From NCBI GenBank assembly GCA_031261985.1, contig JAISIR010000010.1, positions 90,049 to 154,048 on the forward strand: DNA of 64,000 bases, read 5' to 3'. Positions 39,182 to 48,305 of this stretch are shown here, in pieces. Within the stretch, counting starts at the first letter, position 1. Every line of letters begins with the position of its first letter. The DNA comes from Clostridiales bacterium (GTDB lineage: Bacteria; Bacillota; Clostridia; Monoglobales; WRBX01). The notes under the pieces are model-generated. The model saw nothing but the letters and a program-made list of their open reading frames with translations. It was not told where the DNA came from and did not search any database. Made by a program: the position numbers and the translations under genes.

Positions 39182-39231
39182 AATTAGGGGGATTGTTTTA
39201 TTCTAAATCAATCAAAGGAGGCGAGCGTGCC

Positions 39232-40830
39232 ATGCCAGAGATTATAAAAATTGGTAATGAAAAATATGCAATCATGGGCAATTTAAGGCTAGGTATTAAA
39301 CGCTACGATTTCGCCCCTTCTTTAAATTTGGATTCTTCGTTTGATATCAAGTATTTTTATAAGGATGAATTAGTAGAAGATGCCTCGATTATTAATAAGC
39401 TAAACGATAAATATTTGCGCAAGTTTGGCGTGGTATCTAAAAATGGTGAGATAGCAATTAACAGGGCTAAAAAAAGTGCCAAAGAAAGTGCTAATCCCGA
39501 GTTTTCTAAAGAATATTTAGACTCGTTGTTAAAAAATGACTTAGAGAATGTTTTAAAAATGTATGCGCAAGAGCGCGAGTGTAACTATACCGACCCTTTT
39601 ATTGACCACTTGCGCGAAAAGTTTATGGCTAAAAATGTGCCTTATACATTTGGGAATACAAGAGATAATCACATCGCCACTGCTTGGAATAAAGAGTTAG
39701 ATGATGGCGGGTTTGAATATGAGATTTCGTTTAAAGATGAGGATGCGTTTTTAGATTTCTCAAATCGTTTCCATGAAATATTGCACACTCTTGCAACAGA
39801 TTGCGATAAAGATGAGCGCGCTGTAGGGTTTAATGTAACTTCTAGAGCAAATGCTATTATGTACTCTGAAGTTGCTCGTTCGCAAGAAGAAGGGTTTGTC
39901 GAACAATTTTTAGCCGATAGATGTGGTAATGACCAAACGCGCGCTTACCGTGATGACGCGTTTTTTATGGAGTTTTGCAAGGATATTGTTGGTTATAAAA
40001 GTATTATGCATTCTAGGGAAACGCATTCGATAGAAAATTTAGCTTTAAAAATTGCGGTAAAAACTAATTGCGAGCCTAACCTTTTAAAACTTATGTTTTC
40101 GCAATCTAATTTTGCGCATATGTATAAATATCGTTCCTATACAACTAAATTTTTAGGCATTAATATAGCGCGGTCGCAATATAAAGAGGCGGCTAGAAAT
40201 TTAGATCTTATGCTTAGGGAATCGTATGTAAAAAACGGTATTAATTCGCCTGAGTTTAAGCTATTGTTTGATACTTGTAAAAATTTGTGTGATAAACATA
40301 AGAAGTTCCGTGGCAGAGGAGGAACCGGGTATTTGGCTAGGTTTTTAAACCGCTCGGTTAAGGCAATTGAGCATTGCAAGCGTGCGGAATTAGGCATAAA
40401 GGTAAATAAGGTTGCTGCCAAGTGGGATTTTGCACAGAAGTTAATTAGCGATGTTGCGCATGAAATGAAGCAGGTTTTGGTGGGGAACAAGAAGATTAAA
40501 ACGGCAAAGATAGATTTGGACCTTGCACGTCAGGAGTTTACCACAGCTAACAGAGTTATCGACGGCAAGGAGAGTTTGAAGGCGATTGCCCCTAAGGAAG
40601 TCCGATACTTTGACTTCAACAAGCTTACTAAGTATGGAGTAAAAGGAATGGTTGCCTCTAAAGTAAGGTATTCGGCTGCTAGAGTTTTGGCTGAGATTAG
40701 GAGTAGGGCGGACGTTTTTGGTACAAAAGGGATTGTGGCGAATAGTTTGAGAACTGTGAGGGCAAGCGATAAAGCTAAGGCTGCCGCCGAAGCTGCCTTT
40801 GCTAAAAGTCAGAATACTTTTAAAAGGTAG
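39232..40830 (+). CDS. hypothetical protein with HExxH...E zincin-like motif
   Basis: FSNRFHEILHTLATDCDKDE...ARSQEEGFVEQFLADR; SD AAAGGAGG before ATG 39232 (ORF-table start 39145 lies upstream of the promoter). Confidence 0.65.
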   Translation: MPEIIKIGNEKYAIMGNLRLGIKRYDFAPSLNLDSSFDIKYFYKDELVEDASIINKLNDKYLRKFGVVSKNGEIAINRAKKSAKESANPEFSKEYLDSLLKNDLENVLKMYAQERECNYTDPFIDHLREKFMAKNVPYTFGNTRDNHIATAWNKELDDGGFEYEISFKDEDAFLDFSNRFHEILHTLATDCDKDERAVGFNVTSRANAIMYSEVARSQEEGFVEQFLADRCGNDQTRAYRDDAFFMEFCKDIVGYKSIMHSRETHSIENLALKIAVKTNCEPNLLKLMFSQSNFAHMYKYRSYTTKFLGINIARSQYKEAARNLDLMLRESYVKNGINSPEFKLLFDTCKNLCDKHKKFRGRGGTGYLARFLNRSVKAIEHCKRAELGIKVNKVAAKWDFAQKLISDVAHEMKQVLVGNKKIKTAKIDLDLARQEFTTANRVIDGKESLKAIAPKEVRYFDFNKLTKYGVKGMVASKVRYSAARVLAEIRSRADVFGTKGIVANSLRTVRASDKAKAAAEAAFAKSQNTFKR

Positions 40831-40832
40831 TT

Positions 40833-40991
40833 AAGTAACCACTGAATAACTATCATTTGCTCTTTTTAGTTAAATTTCCCTTTTTGCTCACAAACTCACT
40901 GCGGCAGGCGTCAGCCTTGCCTTGCTCGTTTGTTTCAAAAAGAAAAATTTATCCTAAAAATGGCTAAACGCTAGTTAATCAGTGCTTACTT
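40833..40991. repeat. 159-bp palindromic (MITE-like) element, copy 2
   Basis: AGTAACCACTGAATAACTATCATTTGC ... TAAACGCTAGTTAATCAGTGCTTACTT; inner TAAATTTCCCTTTTTG / CAAAAAGAAAAATTTA. Confidence 0.75.
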
Positions 40992-41017
40992 AATTAGCGT
41001 GTTAACGTTTGGGTTTT

Positions 41018-42361
41018 TTAATCGCGAGTAAGCAGGGCGACGGTTTCGACATGAGGGGTGTGGGGGAACATATCGACAGCGCGGACTTGAGTTAAAGTGA
41101 AATTGCCCTGGTTTAGCCTAGTAATATCGCGGGCTAATGTAGCAACATCGCACGATACATATATAATATTTTTAACGGTTGATGTGTTTAGCATGTCAAC
41201 CAATTTTTTGTCGCAACCCGCGCGCGGAGGGTCTAGAATGATAGTGCTTGCGCCTGTTATTATCTCGGCAAGCTCGGCGCCTTCTGCCTTAGAACAAATA
41301 AATTGTGAGTTACTTATACCATTTAGCTGGGCATTTTTACGCGCCTTTATTATGGCTTGGTGAGTTTGCTCAATGCCAATTAGCTCGATTTTTTCAAAGT
41401 TATCAAGGCTTTTTGCCGCGCAAATTCCAATAGTTCCCACACCACAATATAGGTCGACCAGTTTAATTGGCTTTGGGCTGCTATTGTTTTTTACCATGTC
41501 TACTACAATGCTATATAGCTCTTTGGTCGCGCTTTTATTAGTTTGTAAAAAAGATTTAGAATCGTAATTAAACTTAGCGCCACACAGGGTTTCGGTCAGT
41601 TCATCGTTGCCAAAAATTATTGAGCCGTTTATTACTATCCCTTTTAAATTGGGCAAGTTTTTAAGACGTTCAATGGTGGTTGCAATCGGTTCCTGCAATA
41701 TTTCGATTTTATCCTTGGAATTAATTATGGCTAAAAATTCGCCCATGCTGTTTGAACGGATGCAAAGGGAAAAGCTAGTTAGCTCGGGCTTTTGGGTTGT
41801 TGTAATTTCACGCATTATTGCCACAATCTTAGCGCAAATGTTGTTATGTATGATGCAATTTTGCATATCAATCTCGATGATATCATGTGAACCTGGGGCA
41901 AACATGCCCACTTTAATGCTGAACTCGCCTGCGTTTTTCACCACTTGGCAAGGAAAGATTGATTTATTGCGGTAGCCTTGGGTATCAGGTGAAGAGGATA
42001 TTTGCGGCGGCGTTTTAAGGCGTAATGCGCTTTGGATTTTGCGTGCTTTAAAGCGCAATTGTTCGGGGTAAGACATATATTGAAGGCTGCAACCGCCACA
42101 CTCTTCAAAATTTTTACATTTAGGAGCAAGACGCTCGTTGCTAGGCTGGATAATCTCTTCAACCTTTGCTATAGCATAGGATTTATGCAACTTTGCAACG
42201 CAAACCTTAACGCGCTCGCCGAGTATTGCGCCAGGCACAAAAAGGACGAAGCCGCCCTGTTTTGCAACGCCTTCGCCTTGACTATTATAGTCTATTATGT
42301 CAACTTCTAAGCAATCATTTAGCTTTAAGTTTGTATTTTCATCTTGTAAAAATGTTGCCAT
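41018..42361 (-). CDS. rlmD: 23S rRNA (uracil-5-)-methyltransferase, RlmD/TrmA family
   Basis: TRAM domain start; CKNFEECGGCSLQYMSYPEQLRFK; DLYCGVGTIGICAA; DPPRAGCDKK. Confidence 0.9.
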   Translation of the reverse strand: MATFLQDENTNLKLNDCLEVDIIDYNSQGEGVAKQGGFVLFVPGAILGERVKVCVAKLHKSYAIAKVEEIIQPSNERLAPKCKNFEECGGCSLQYMSYPEQLRFKARKIQSALRLKTPPQISSSPDTQGYRNKSIFPCQVVKNAGEFSIKVGMFAPGSHDIIEIDMQNCIIHNNICAKIVAIMREITTTQKPELTSFSLCIRSNSMGEFLAIINSKDKIEILQEPIATTIERLKNLPNLKGIVINGSIIFGNDELTETLCGAKFNYDSKSFLQTNKSATKELYSIVVDMVKNNSSPKPIKLVDLYCGVGTIGICAAKSLDNFEKIELIGIEQTHQAIIKARKNAQLNGISNSQFICSKAEGAELAEIITGASTIILDPPRAGCDKKLVDMLNTSTVKNIIYVSCDVATLARDITRLNQGNFTLTQVRAVDMFPHTPHVETVALLTRD

Positions 42362-44208
42362 TACACTTCCATCACAATTGGCAGAATCATTGGGCTGCGC
42401 TTGGTTTTACTATATAAAAATTCGGATAGTGCATCTTTTACATTTGTCTTTAGCAAGTTCCAATCGTTCACATAGTTTTTAAGGCATTTATTCAACGCGT
42501 ACTCTGCACAATGATGCGCTTGTTCCATTAAATCTTCAGCCTCGCGAACATAAACAAAGCCGCGGCTGATGATATCGGGGCCAGAAACTATGATTCCCTC
42601 TGAACTAGAAATGCCGATGACAACAACGATTAAGCCATCTTGCGCCAGGTGTTTACGGTCGCGCAATACTATATTACCGACATCGCCGACGCCATAGCCA
42701 TCTACATAAACCTTGCCGCTTGGCACGCTGCCGACGATTCTAGCGGAAGTTGGCATAACCTCTAACACGCGACCGATATCGCTTATAAAGATATTAGTGT
42801 TAGGGATACCCATCTCTTCAGCTAAATTAGCATGCAATTTTAGGTGACGATATTCACCATGGATAGGCATGAAAAACTTAGGGTTAAGCATGCGAATCAT
42901 TAGTTTTAACTCTTCTTGACAGGCGTGACCCGAAACGTGGATATCACGGTCGTACACAACCTCGGCACCCTTGCGGAACAGCTCGTTTATAACGCCGCCG
43001 ACAGATTTTTCGTTGCCAGGGATAGGATTAGCCGAAAGAAGTATCATATCGTTAGGAGTTATCTGCACTTTTTTATGCTCTGAATTTGCCATTCTACTAA
43101 GCGCGCTCATTGGCTCGCCTTGAGAGCCTGTTGTAATAAGCACCAACTTCTCGGGCGGGTAATTCTTAATCTCGTCCATGCTAATTAGCGAAGTTTTAGG
43201 CACTTTTGCATAGCCAAGTTCCATGGCAACGCCAAGGATATTTTCCATACTTCTGCCAGAAATTGCTACCTTGCGCTTATTGCGAATGGCGGCGTCGATT
43301 ATCTGTTGCACGCGATGTACATTAGACGAAAACGTTGCGACGATAATGCGCTTTTTAGTATGGCGGAAGAGGTCGTCGATTGCGCTAGAGATAGTGCGCT
43401 CACCTGAGGAATATCCAGGGCGTTCGACATTTGTACTCTCGCTTAAAAGCAGCAGAACGCCTTGCTTGCCAATCTCTGAAATCCTTGCGATATCCATCAT
43501 TTTGCCGGCAATTGGGTTGGCATCTAGCTTAAAATCGCCGGTGTGGAAAACAATGCCGACGGGGGTGGTAATAGATAGCGCGCAGGCATCGGGGATAGAA
43601 TGGTTAACACCGATAAATTCTGCCTTAAAGCAGCCTAACTTAACAACGCTGCCTGCATTTACCTCATTTAATTTTACCGAGTTAAGCAGGCGATGCTCTT
43701 TTAATTTACCTTTTAAAACGCCTAGCGACATTTTAGTCCCATAAACAGGTACGTTAATTTGACGCAAAAAGTATGGCAGTCCGCCGATATGGTCCTCGTG
43801 GCCATGAGTAATTAGCACGCCGCGGACTCTATCGCTATTTTTAACTAGGTAAGATATATCCGGCAAAACAAGGTCGATACCTGGCATATCTTCATCTGGG
43901 AAGCCCATGCCACAATCGACAAGGATAATATCGTTGCCATATTCTAGCACGGTTAGGTTTTTACCGATTTCGGACAGACCACCCAGCGAAATTACTTTAA
44001 GCTTGCCAGCGTTCATTTTAGGCATATTAATGCGCTTAGAGTTAGTTTTTTCGACTGTTCTATCGGGAACATTATCGGTGTTATTTGCTCTAACCGAAGT
44101 AGCATGAACCTTGGTGGTGGCTTTTTTAGTGTAATTTTTGTTTGGTTTTTTGATAAAGTTTTCGTTCTCTTTTTCTTTAATTCTTTCTGTTTTTTTACTA
44201 TTGAACAT
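42361..44208 (-). CDS. rnj: ribonuclease J
   Basis: GGLSEIGKNLTVLEYGNDIILVDCGMGFPDEDMPGIDLVLPDISYL; THGHEDHIGGLPYFL; start uncertain (MFNSKKTER chosen over the ORF-table start 44301). Confidence 0.93.
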   Translation of the reverse strand: MFNSKKTERIKEKENENFIKKPNKNYTKKATTKVHATSVRANNTDNVPDRTVEKTNSKRINMPKMNAGKLKVISLGGLSEIGKNLTVLEYGNDIILVDCGMGFPDEDMPGIDLVLPDISYLVKNSDRVRGVLITHGHEDHIGGLPYFLRQINVPVYGTKMSLGVLKGKLKEHRLLNSVKLNEVNAGSVVKLGCFKAEFIGVNHSIPDACALSITTPVGIVFHTGDFKLDANPIAGKMMDIARISEIGKQGVLLLLSESTNVERPGYSSGERTISSAIDDLFRHTKKRIIVATFSSNVHRVQQIIDAAIRNKRKVAISGRSMENILGVAMELGYAKVPKTSLISMDEIKNYPPEKLVLITTGSQGEPMSALSRMANSEHKKVQITPNDMILLSANPIPGNEKSVGGVINELFRKGAEVVYDRDIHVSGHACQEELKLMIRMLNPKFFMPIHGEYRHLKLHANLAEEMGIPNTNIFISDIGRVLEVMPTSARIVGSVPSGKVYVDGYGVGDVGNIVLRDRKHLAQDGLIVVVIGISSSEGIIVSGPDIISRGFVYVREAEDLMEQAHHCAEYALNKCLKNYVNDWNLLKTNVKDALSEFLYSKTKRSPMILPIVMEV

Positions 44209-44395
44209 AAGTTTTAATTTGTTCCTTCCTGTATTTAAGTTAATTATGTTTTTGATATAAATTGCGCTTTTTAATTTTTTAAACCACAAAAAAGCTGACA
44301 CAAATTGATTTGTGTTTTTTTATAGTATTCATTTATGGTAAAATATATCGTTCAATTAAATCCTTTATTTTAAGAGACTTTAAGCGGGGGTAATG

Positions 44396-45043
44396 CTATT
44401 TAATAAGCTCGCGAACTTTAAACTCGGCACCTATTTTTAAAACAATCTCGCCGCATTTTATAATCTCGTCTTTGGGCAAAATATCTACAACCGACATGAC
44501 AACACGCAAGCCTTTATCAACACATTTTTGAGCAAAATTTAGCATGCTATCGAAACCAACTTCGCCATAGCAACAGTGGCAAACTGCCTGATAATCGGCA
44601 GAATTAGAGGCGTTTAGGCTGATAGATATGCAATCAAACAAGCCAACAAGCTCGGCTGAAACATCGCGATTATGTATTAAATTTGCCTGACCGTTAGTGT
44701 TAACACGGACAGATTTTGCACCATTTTTTTTAAGCCATTTAGCAATTCCGATACACGTTTCAAGGCGGATAAGCGGCTCGCCATATCCGCAAAAAACGAC
44801 GGAATCGTAACGTTTAAAGTTATTTTTTTGTAGAGCTTCAATAACATCATTTGCGGTAGGCTCTTGGCTTAACCACAGGTTCGCACCGTTTAAATACCAA
44901 TCTTCGACACCTGCACCTCTCACGCAAAAATCGCATTTGTTGGTGCATTTATTGGTTAAATTTATATAAATATTATTCCCTAAAATGTAAACATATTCAT
45001 CGGTATGTGATGAATTTTTAGCAGGTTCAAGGTTTTCGTTCAC
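44396..45043 (-). CDS. TatD-associated-type radical SAM protein
   Basis: YILGNNIYINLTNKCTNKCDFCVRGAGVEDWYLNGANLWLSQEPT. Confidence 0.82.
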   Translation of the reverse strand: MNENLEPAKNSSHTDEYVYILGNNIYINLTNKCTNKCDFCVRGAGVEDWYLNGANLWLSQEPTANDVIEALQKNNFKRYDSVVFCGYGEPLIRLETCIGIAKWLKKNGAKSVRVNTNGQANLIHNRDVSAELVGLFDCISISLNASNSADYQAVCHCCYGEVGFDSMLNFAQKCVDKGLRVVMSVVDILPKDEIIKCGEIVLKIGAEFKVRELIK

Positions 45044-45181
45044 AAAAATCCCTCTAATTTATACACAAAACGCTTTACCAAAAATTTTTATAAAATTTGT
45101 AAAAATTTACTTGCAATTTATTTCCTCTTATGATATACTATCATAAAATTGATAATTTGTCAAGTGGGAGGGTTGCGATTT

Positions 45182-45769
45182 TTGCCTTATAATTTAAATT
45201 TACCGTTGCCATTGCTGAATATATTTTATTCTATAATTATAATAATATCGGCTTGTATTATAACTAAAATTGGTTTTTTTGTGCTTAAACTTATACTAAA
45301 AAAGTGGCTAGATTTATCGCTTTTTTACCCTACTATCAAAGCAATTTGGCGCGTAATTGTAATAATTTTTGCACTATATGCGTTTTTAGAGATTGTATTC
45401 AAAGTTAACCCAGCTCATCTACTTGCTGCAATTGGAATTAGCGGGGTAACCCTAGGGATAGCGGCGCAGGGTTTTTTAAAAGATATTTTAAACGGATTTG
45501 TTATAGTCTCGGGGCGCAATTTTCAACTAGGCGATACTATTATTGTAAAAAACTCTGTTAAAGGCAGGGTTGATAAACTTGGCATTCAATCGATTAGGCT
45601 GGTAGATGATACAACAGGCGAGATTCACTTGATAAACAATAGCGAGTTGACCATTGTAACGGTGATAAAAACTGATGATATTGATTCGCATAAAGCCAAG
45701 AGAAATTTTAGATTTTCGTTTAACTCACTTAAACATTCTAAAGCAACTTCGCAAAAGAAACGAGGCTAA
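45182..45769 (+). CDS. small mechanosensitive ion channel (MscS) family protein
   Basis: LLAAIGISGVTLGIAAQGFLKDILNGFVIVSGRNFQLGDTIIV; start probably TTG 45182 after GTGGGAGGG. Confidence 0.85.
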   Translation: MPYNLNLPLPLLNIFYSIIIIISACIITKIGFFVLKLILKKWLDLSLFYPTIKAIWRVIVIIFALYAFLEIVFKVNPAHLLAAIGISGVTLGIAAQGFLKDILNGFVIVSGRNFQLGDTIIVKNSVKGRVDKLGIQSIRLVDDTTGEIHLINNSELTIVTVIKTDDIDSHKAKRNFRFSFNSLKHSKATSQKKRG

Positions 45770-45774
45770 TATAA

Positions 45775-46869
45775 ATGAAACTAGGGATAGTTGGATTGCC
45801 AAACGTAGGTAAATCCACACTTTTTAATGCAATTACTAAGGCAGGGGCAGAATCGGCTAATTACCCCTTTTGCACCATTGAGCCTAACGTAGGAATCGCC
45901 ACGGTTCCAGACGAGCGTTTGGATAAACTGGTAGAAATGTATGAGCCCGATAAAGTTACGCCTGCCATTGTAGAATTCGTGGATATCGCAGGCTTAGTTA
46001 AGGGAGCCAGCCGCGGCGAAGGCTTGGGCAATAAGTTTTTGTCCCACATTCGCGAAGTCGATGCTATTTTGCACGTTGTAAGGTGCTTCGATAACGGGAA
46101 CATTGTGCATGTAGACGGTAATGTCGACCCTGTGCGCGATATCGAAACCATTAGGCTAGAGCTGATTTTTGCCGACATTGAGGCAATAGAGCGGCGGTTG
46201 GCTAAAGCGACAAAGAACGCTAAAAGCGGCAACAAAGATGCAATGACCGAGGTTAACGTTTTGCAAAAAATCAAGGCGCATTTAGAGGCTAATAACGACG
46301 TCCGCACTTGCGACCTTACCCCTGATGAACGCAATGTTTTAGGGCTTAATGACCTGTTAACTGATAAACCGATTATTTATGTGGCTAATATATCGGATAG
46401 TGATATTGGCAATACCGAGAATAACGAATATTTGAATAAAGTTAAGGAATACGCTGCGCAAAATGATGCTTCTGTGATTGATATCTCGGCTGAGATTGAA
46501 GAAGAAATTGCCGCGTTAGATGATGACGACAAGTCTGCTTTTTTAGCGGATTTAGGCTTGGAAAGCAGCGGGTTAGACAGGCTTATAAAGGCTAGCTATG
46601 AACTTTTAGGGCAGATTAGTTATTTAACGGCTGGCAAGCAAGAAGTGCGCGCGTGGACTATTACTAAGGGGACTAAAGCCCCGGGAGCGGCAGGGAAAAT
46701 CCACACCGATTTTGAGCGCGGATTTATTAGGGCAGAGATTGTTTCGTATAACGATTTAATGGCTGCGGGCTCGATGAATGCTGCAAAAGAGAAGGGTTTA
46801 GTGCGCAGCGAAGGTAAGGAATATGTTGTGCAAGATGGGGATGTTGTGCTGTTTAGGTTTAACGTGTAG
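45775..46869 (+). CDS. ychF: redox-regulated ATPase/GTPase YchF
   Basis: MKLGIVGLPNVGKSTLFNAITKAGAESANYPFCTIEPNVGIATVPDERL. Confidence 0.96.
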   Translation: MKLGIVGLPNVGKSTLFNAITKAGAESANYPFCTIEPNVGIATVPDERLDKLVEMYEPDKVTPAIVEFVDIAGLVKGASRGEGLGNKFLSHIREVDAILHVVRCFDNGNIVHVDGNVDPVRDIETIRLELIFADIEAIERRLAKATKNAKSGNKDAMTEVNVLQKIKAHLEANNDVRTCDLTPDERNVLGLNDLLTDKPIIYVANISDSDIGNTENNEYLNKVKEYAAQNDASVIDISAEIEEEIAALDDDDKSAFLADLGLESSGLDRLIKASYELLGQISYLTAGKQEVRAWTITKGTKAPGAAGKIHTDFERGFIRAEIVSYNDLMAAGSMNAAKEKGLVRSEGKEYVVQDGDVVLFRFNV

Positions 46870-46881
46870 GGAGGTCATTCT

Positions 46882-48213
46882 TTGTCAGAGTTCAAGCGAT
46901 ATTTTCCTGAAATTGCTATAATCCTTTGCGCCTTGGTTCGTCTTGGGCTTTATGGTTTTACCCACTTCCCTATTTTAGATGACTGGATTCAATTTGGTTC
47001 GTATCAGCTTTATCCTGATAAATGGCAAACTATTTACGTTGGTTTAGGTTTGTTTACTTATAGACCGCTAGCCGGGATTTTAGACTTATACATTTGGCCC
47101 TTTATCCCTGCGTTTTTCATCGTTACCTTAATGCACGTTTTATCTTGCATTATGCTTCTTTCGGTAGCACGTCGAAGCGGATTACCCCTAGGTTTTGCCT
47201 TTGCACTAGCTTATATATTTTTACCGATAAACTCTGAGGCTAGCCTGTGGCTTTCGGCATCTACTCGTGTGCTTGTTCCTCTGTTTTTTATGGCAATATC
47301 TTTAAAAATAATATTTGCGCGCAAATTAACTACTTCTAAAATTGTAGCATTTACCTTGTTTCAGCTTATGTCACTTGCGTTTTACGAGCAGATTGCTGTC
47401 GTCTCGGTCATTTTATGTTTCTTGGTATCCCTGCGCGCGCAGAACAAAGCAACTTTTATTGTGACGATATCTAACACAGTTATATTTATTGTATACTATC
47501 TTACCATGCCAAGCTTGGGCGCGTTTGCCTCGAGGGCAGAATCTACCTTGCCATTTTGGCAAGAAGTGGCTACTACTTGTTGGTATTTTTGGTACGCCAT
47601 AACCACCACCGGCTGGCAAATATTCTCTAATGGATTATCACGAGGGATTGGCGTTTTATCGACTCATGTGCCTTATTTACTACTTGTAATAATTTCGGCG
47701 TGCGCTTATTCAATATCTAACCTACCATTTTTCAAACGCAAAAATCCTCATTTTATACTAAAACATCAATGGCAAATTAAGCTGATTCTTGGGCTTATAT
47801 TGGTAATTGCGCCATTAGCACCGTTATTTGTAGTGTCGGGGCATAACCTTGCATTGCGCAATATTTACCCTTGCGTTATTGGGTTTGGGCTGATTCTAGA
47901 TGCAATATTCTACCACATTCCGTTTAAATCTATCATTTGTGGTGTGCTTATGTTTATGCTTTTATGCGTTTGGTGCAGCGAAACTTATGATTATAGAGCT
48001 ATTTCGTTGGCAGATAGGGCGTTTATCGAGGGCTTAGCACCCGAAGTTTTGGGCGAGTATGTGGCATATCCGCGAATTGCAAACCTAGTGCCTACCAATG
48101 CGCAATTTGCCGAGCATATACTCTCGTGCACGTCTAGCGGTTGGGCGGTAACAGGTGCGGCGCGCGCGATACTTGGCAACCGATTTATACCTAACATACA
48201 CATTTTATGGTAA
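46882..48213 (+). CDS. polytopic membrane protein (GT-C glycosyltransferase-like)
   Basis: TTG start after GGAGGT; about 10 hydrophobic helices; FPILDDWIQFG N-terminal acidic loop. Confidence 0.5.
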   Translation: MSEFKRYFPEIAIILCALVRLGLYGFTHFPILDDWIQFGSYQLYPDKWQTIYVGLGLFTYRPLAGILDLYIWPFIPAFFIVTLMHVLSCIMLLSVARRSGLPLGFAFALAYIFLPINSEASLWLSASTRVLVPLFFMAISLKIIFARKLTTSKIVAFTLFQLMSLAFYEQIAVVSVILCFLVSLRAQNKATFIVTISNTVIFIVYYLTMPSLGAFASRAESTLPFWQEVATTCWYFWYAITTTGWQIFSNGLSRGIGVLSTHVPYLLLVIISACAYSISNLPFFKRKNPHFILKHQWQIKLILGLILVIAPLAPLFVVSGHNLALRNIYPCVIGFGLILDAIFYHIPFKSIICGVLMFMLLCVWCSETYDYRAISLADRAFIEGLAPEVLGEYVAYPRIANLVPTNAQFAEHILSCTSSGWAVTGAARAILGNRFIPNIHILW

Positions 48214-48240
48214 TTATATATGTCTATTATTAGGCAGGTC

Positions 48241-48269
48241 TTGACTTTTTTAGTGTTTTGTGATATAAT
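48241..48269 (+). promoter_or_regulatory. extended -10 sigma-A-type promoter
   Basis: TTGACT-N17-TATAAT with TGA immediately 5' of the -10. Confidence 0.8.
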
Positions 48270-48305
48270 ACTTTGCGTCAGATAAAATATAGGGGGAGTA
48301 TATTT

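Noticed and set aside
39145-39231. N-terminal extension of the HEILH protein
   Set aside because: It contains the -35/-10 promoter itself; ATG 39232 has a canonical SD.
41607-41975. 122-aa ORF antisense to rlmD
   Set aside because: Overlaps conserved rlmD coding sequence on the opposite strand; no independent support.
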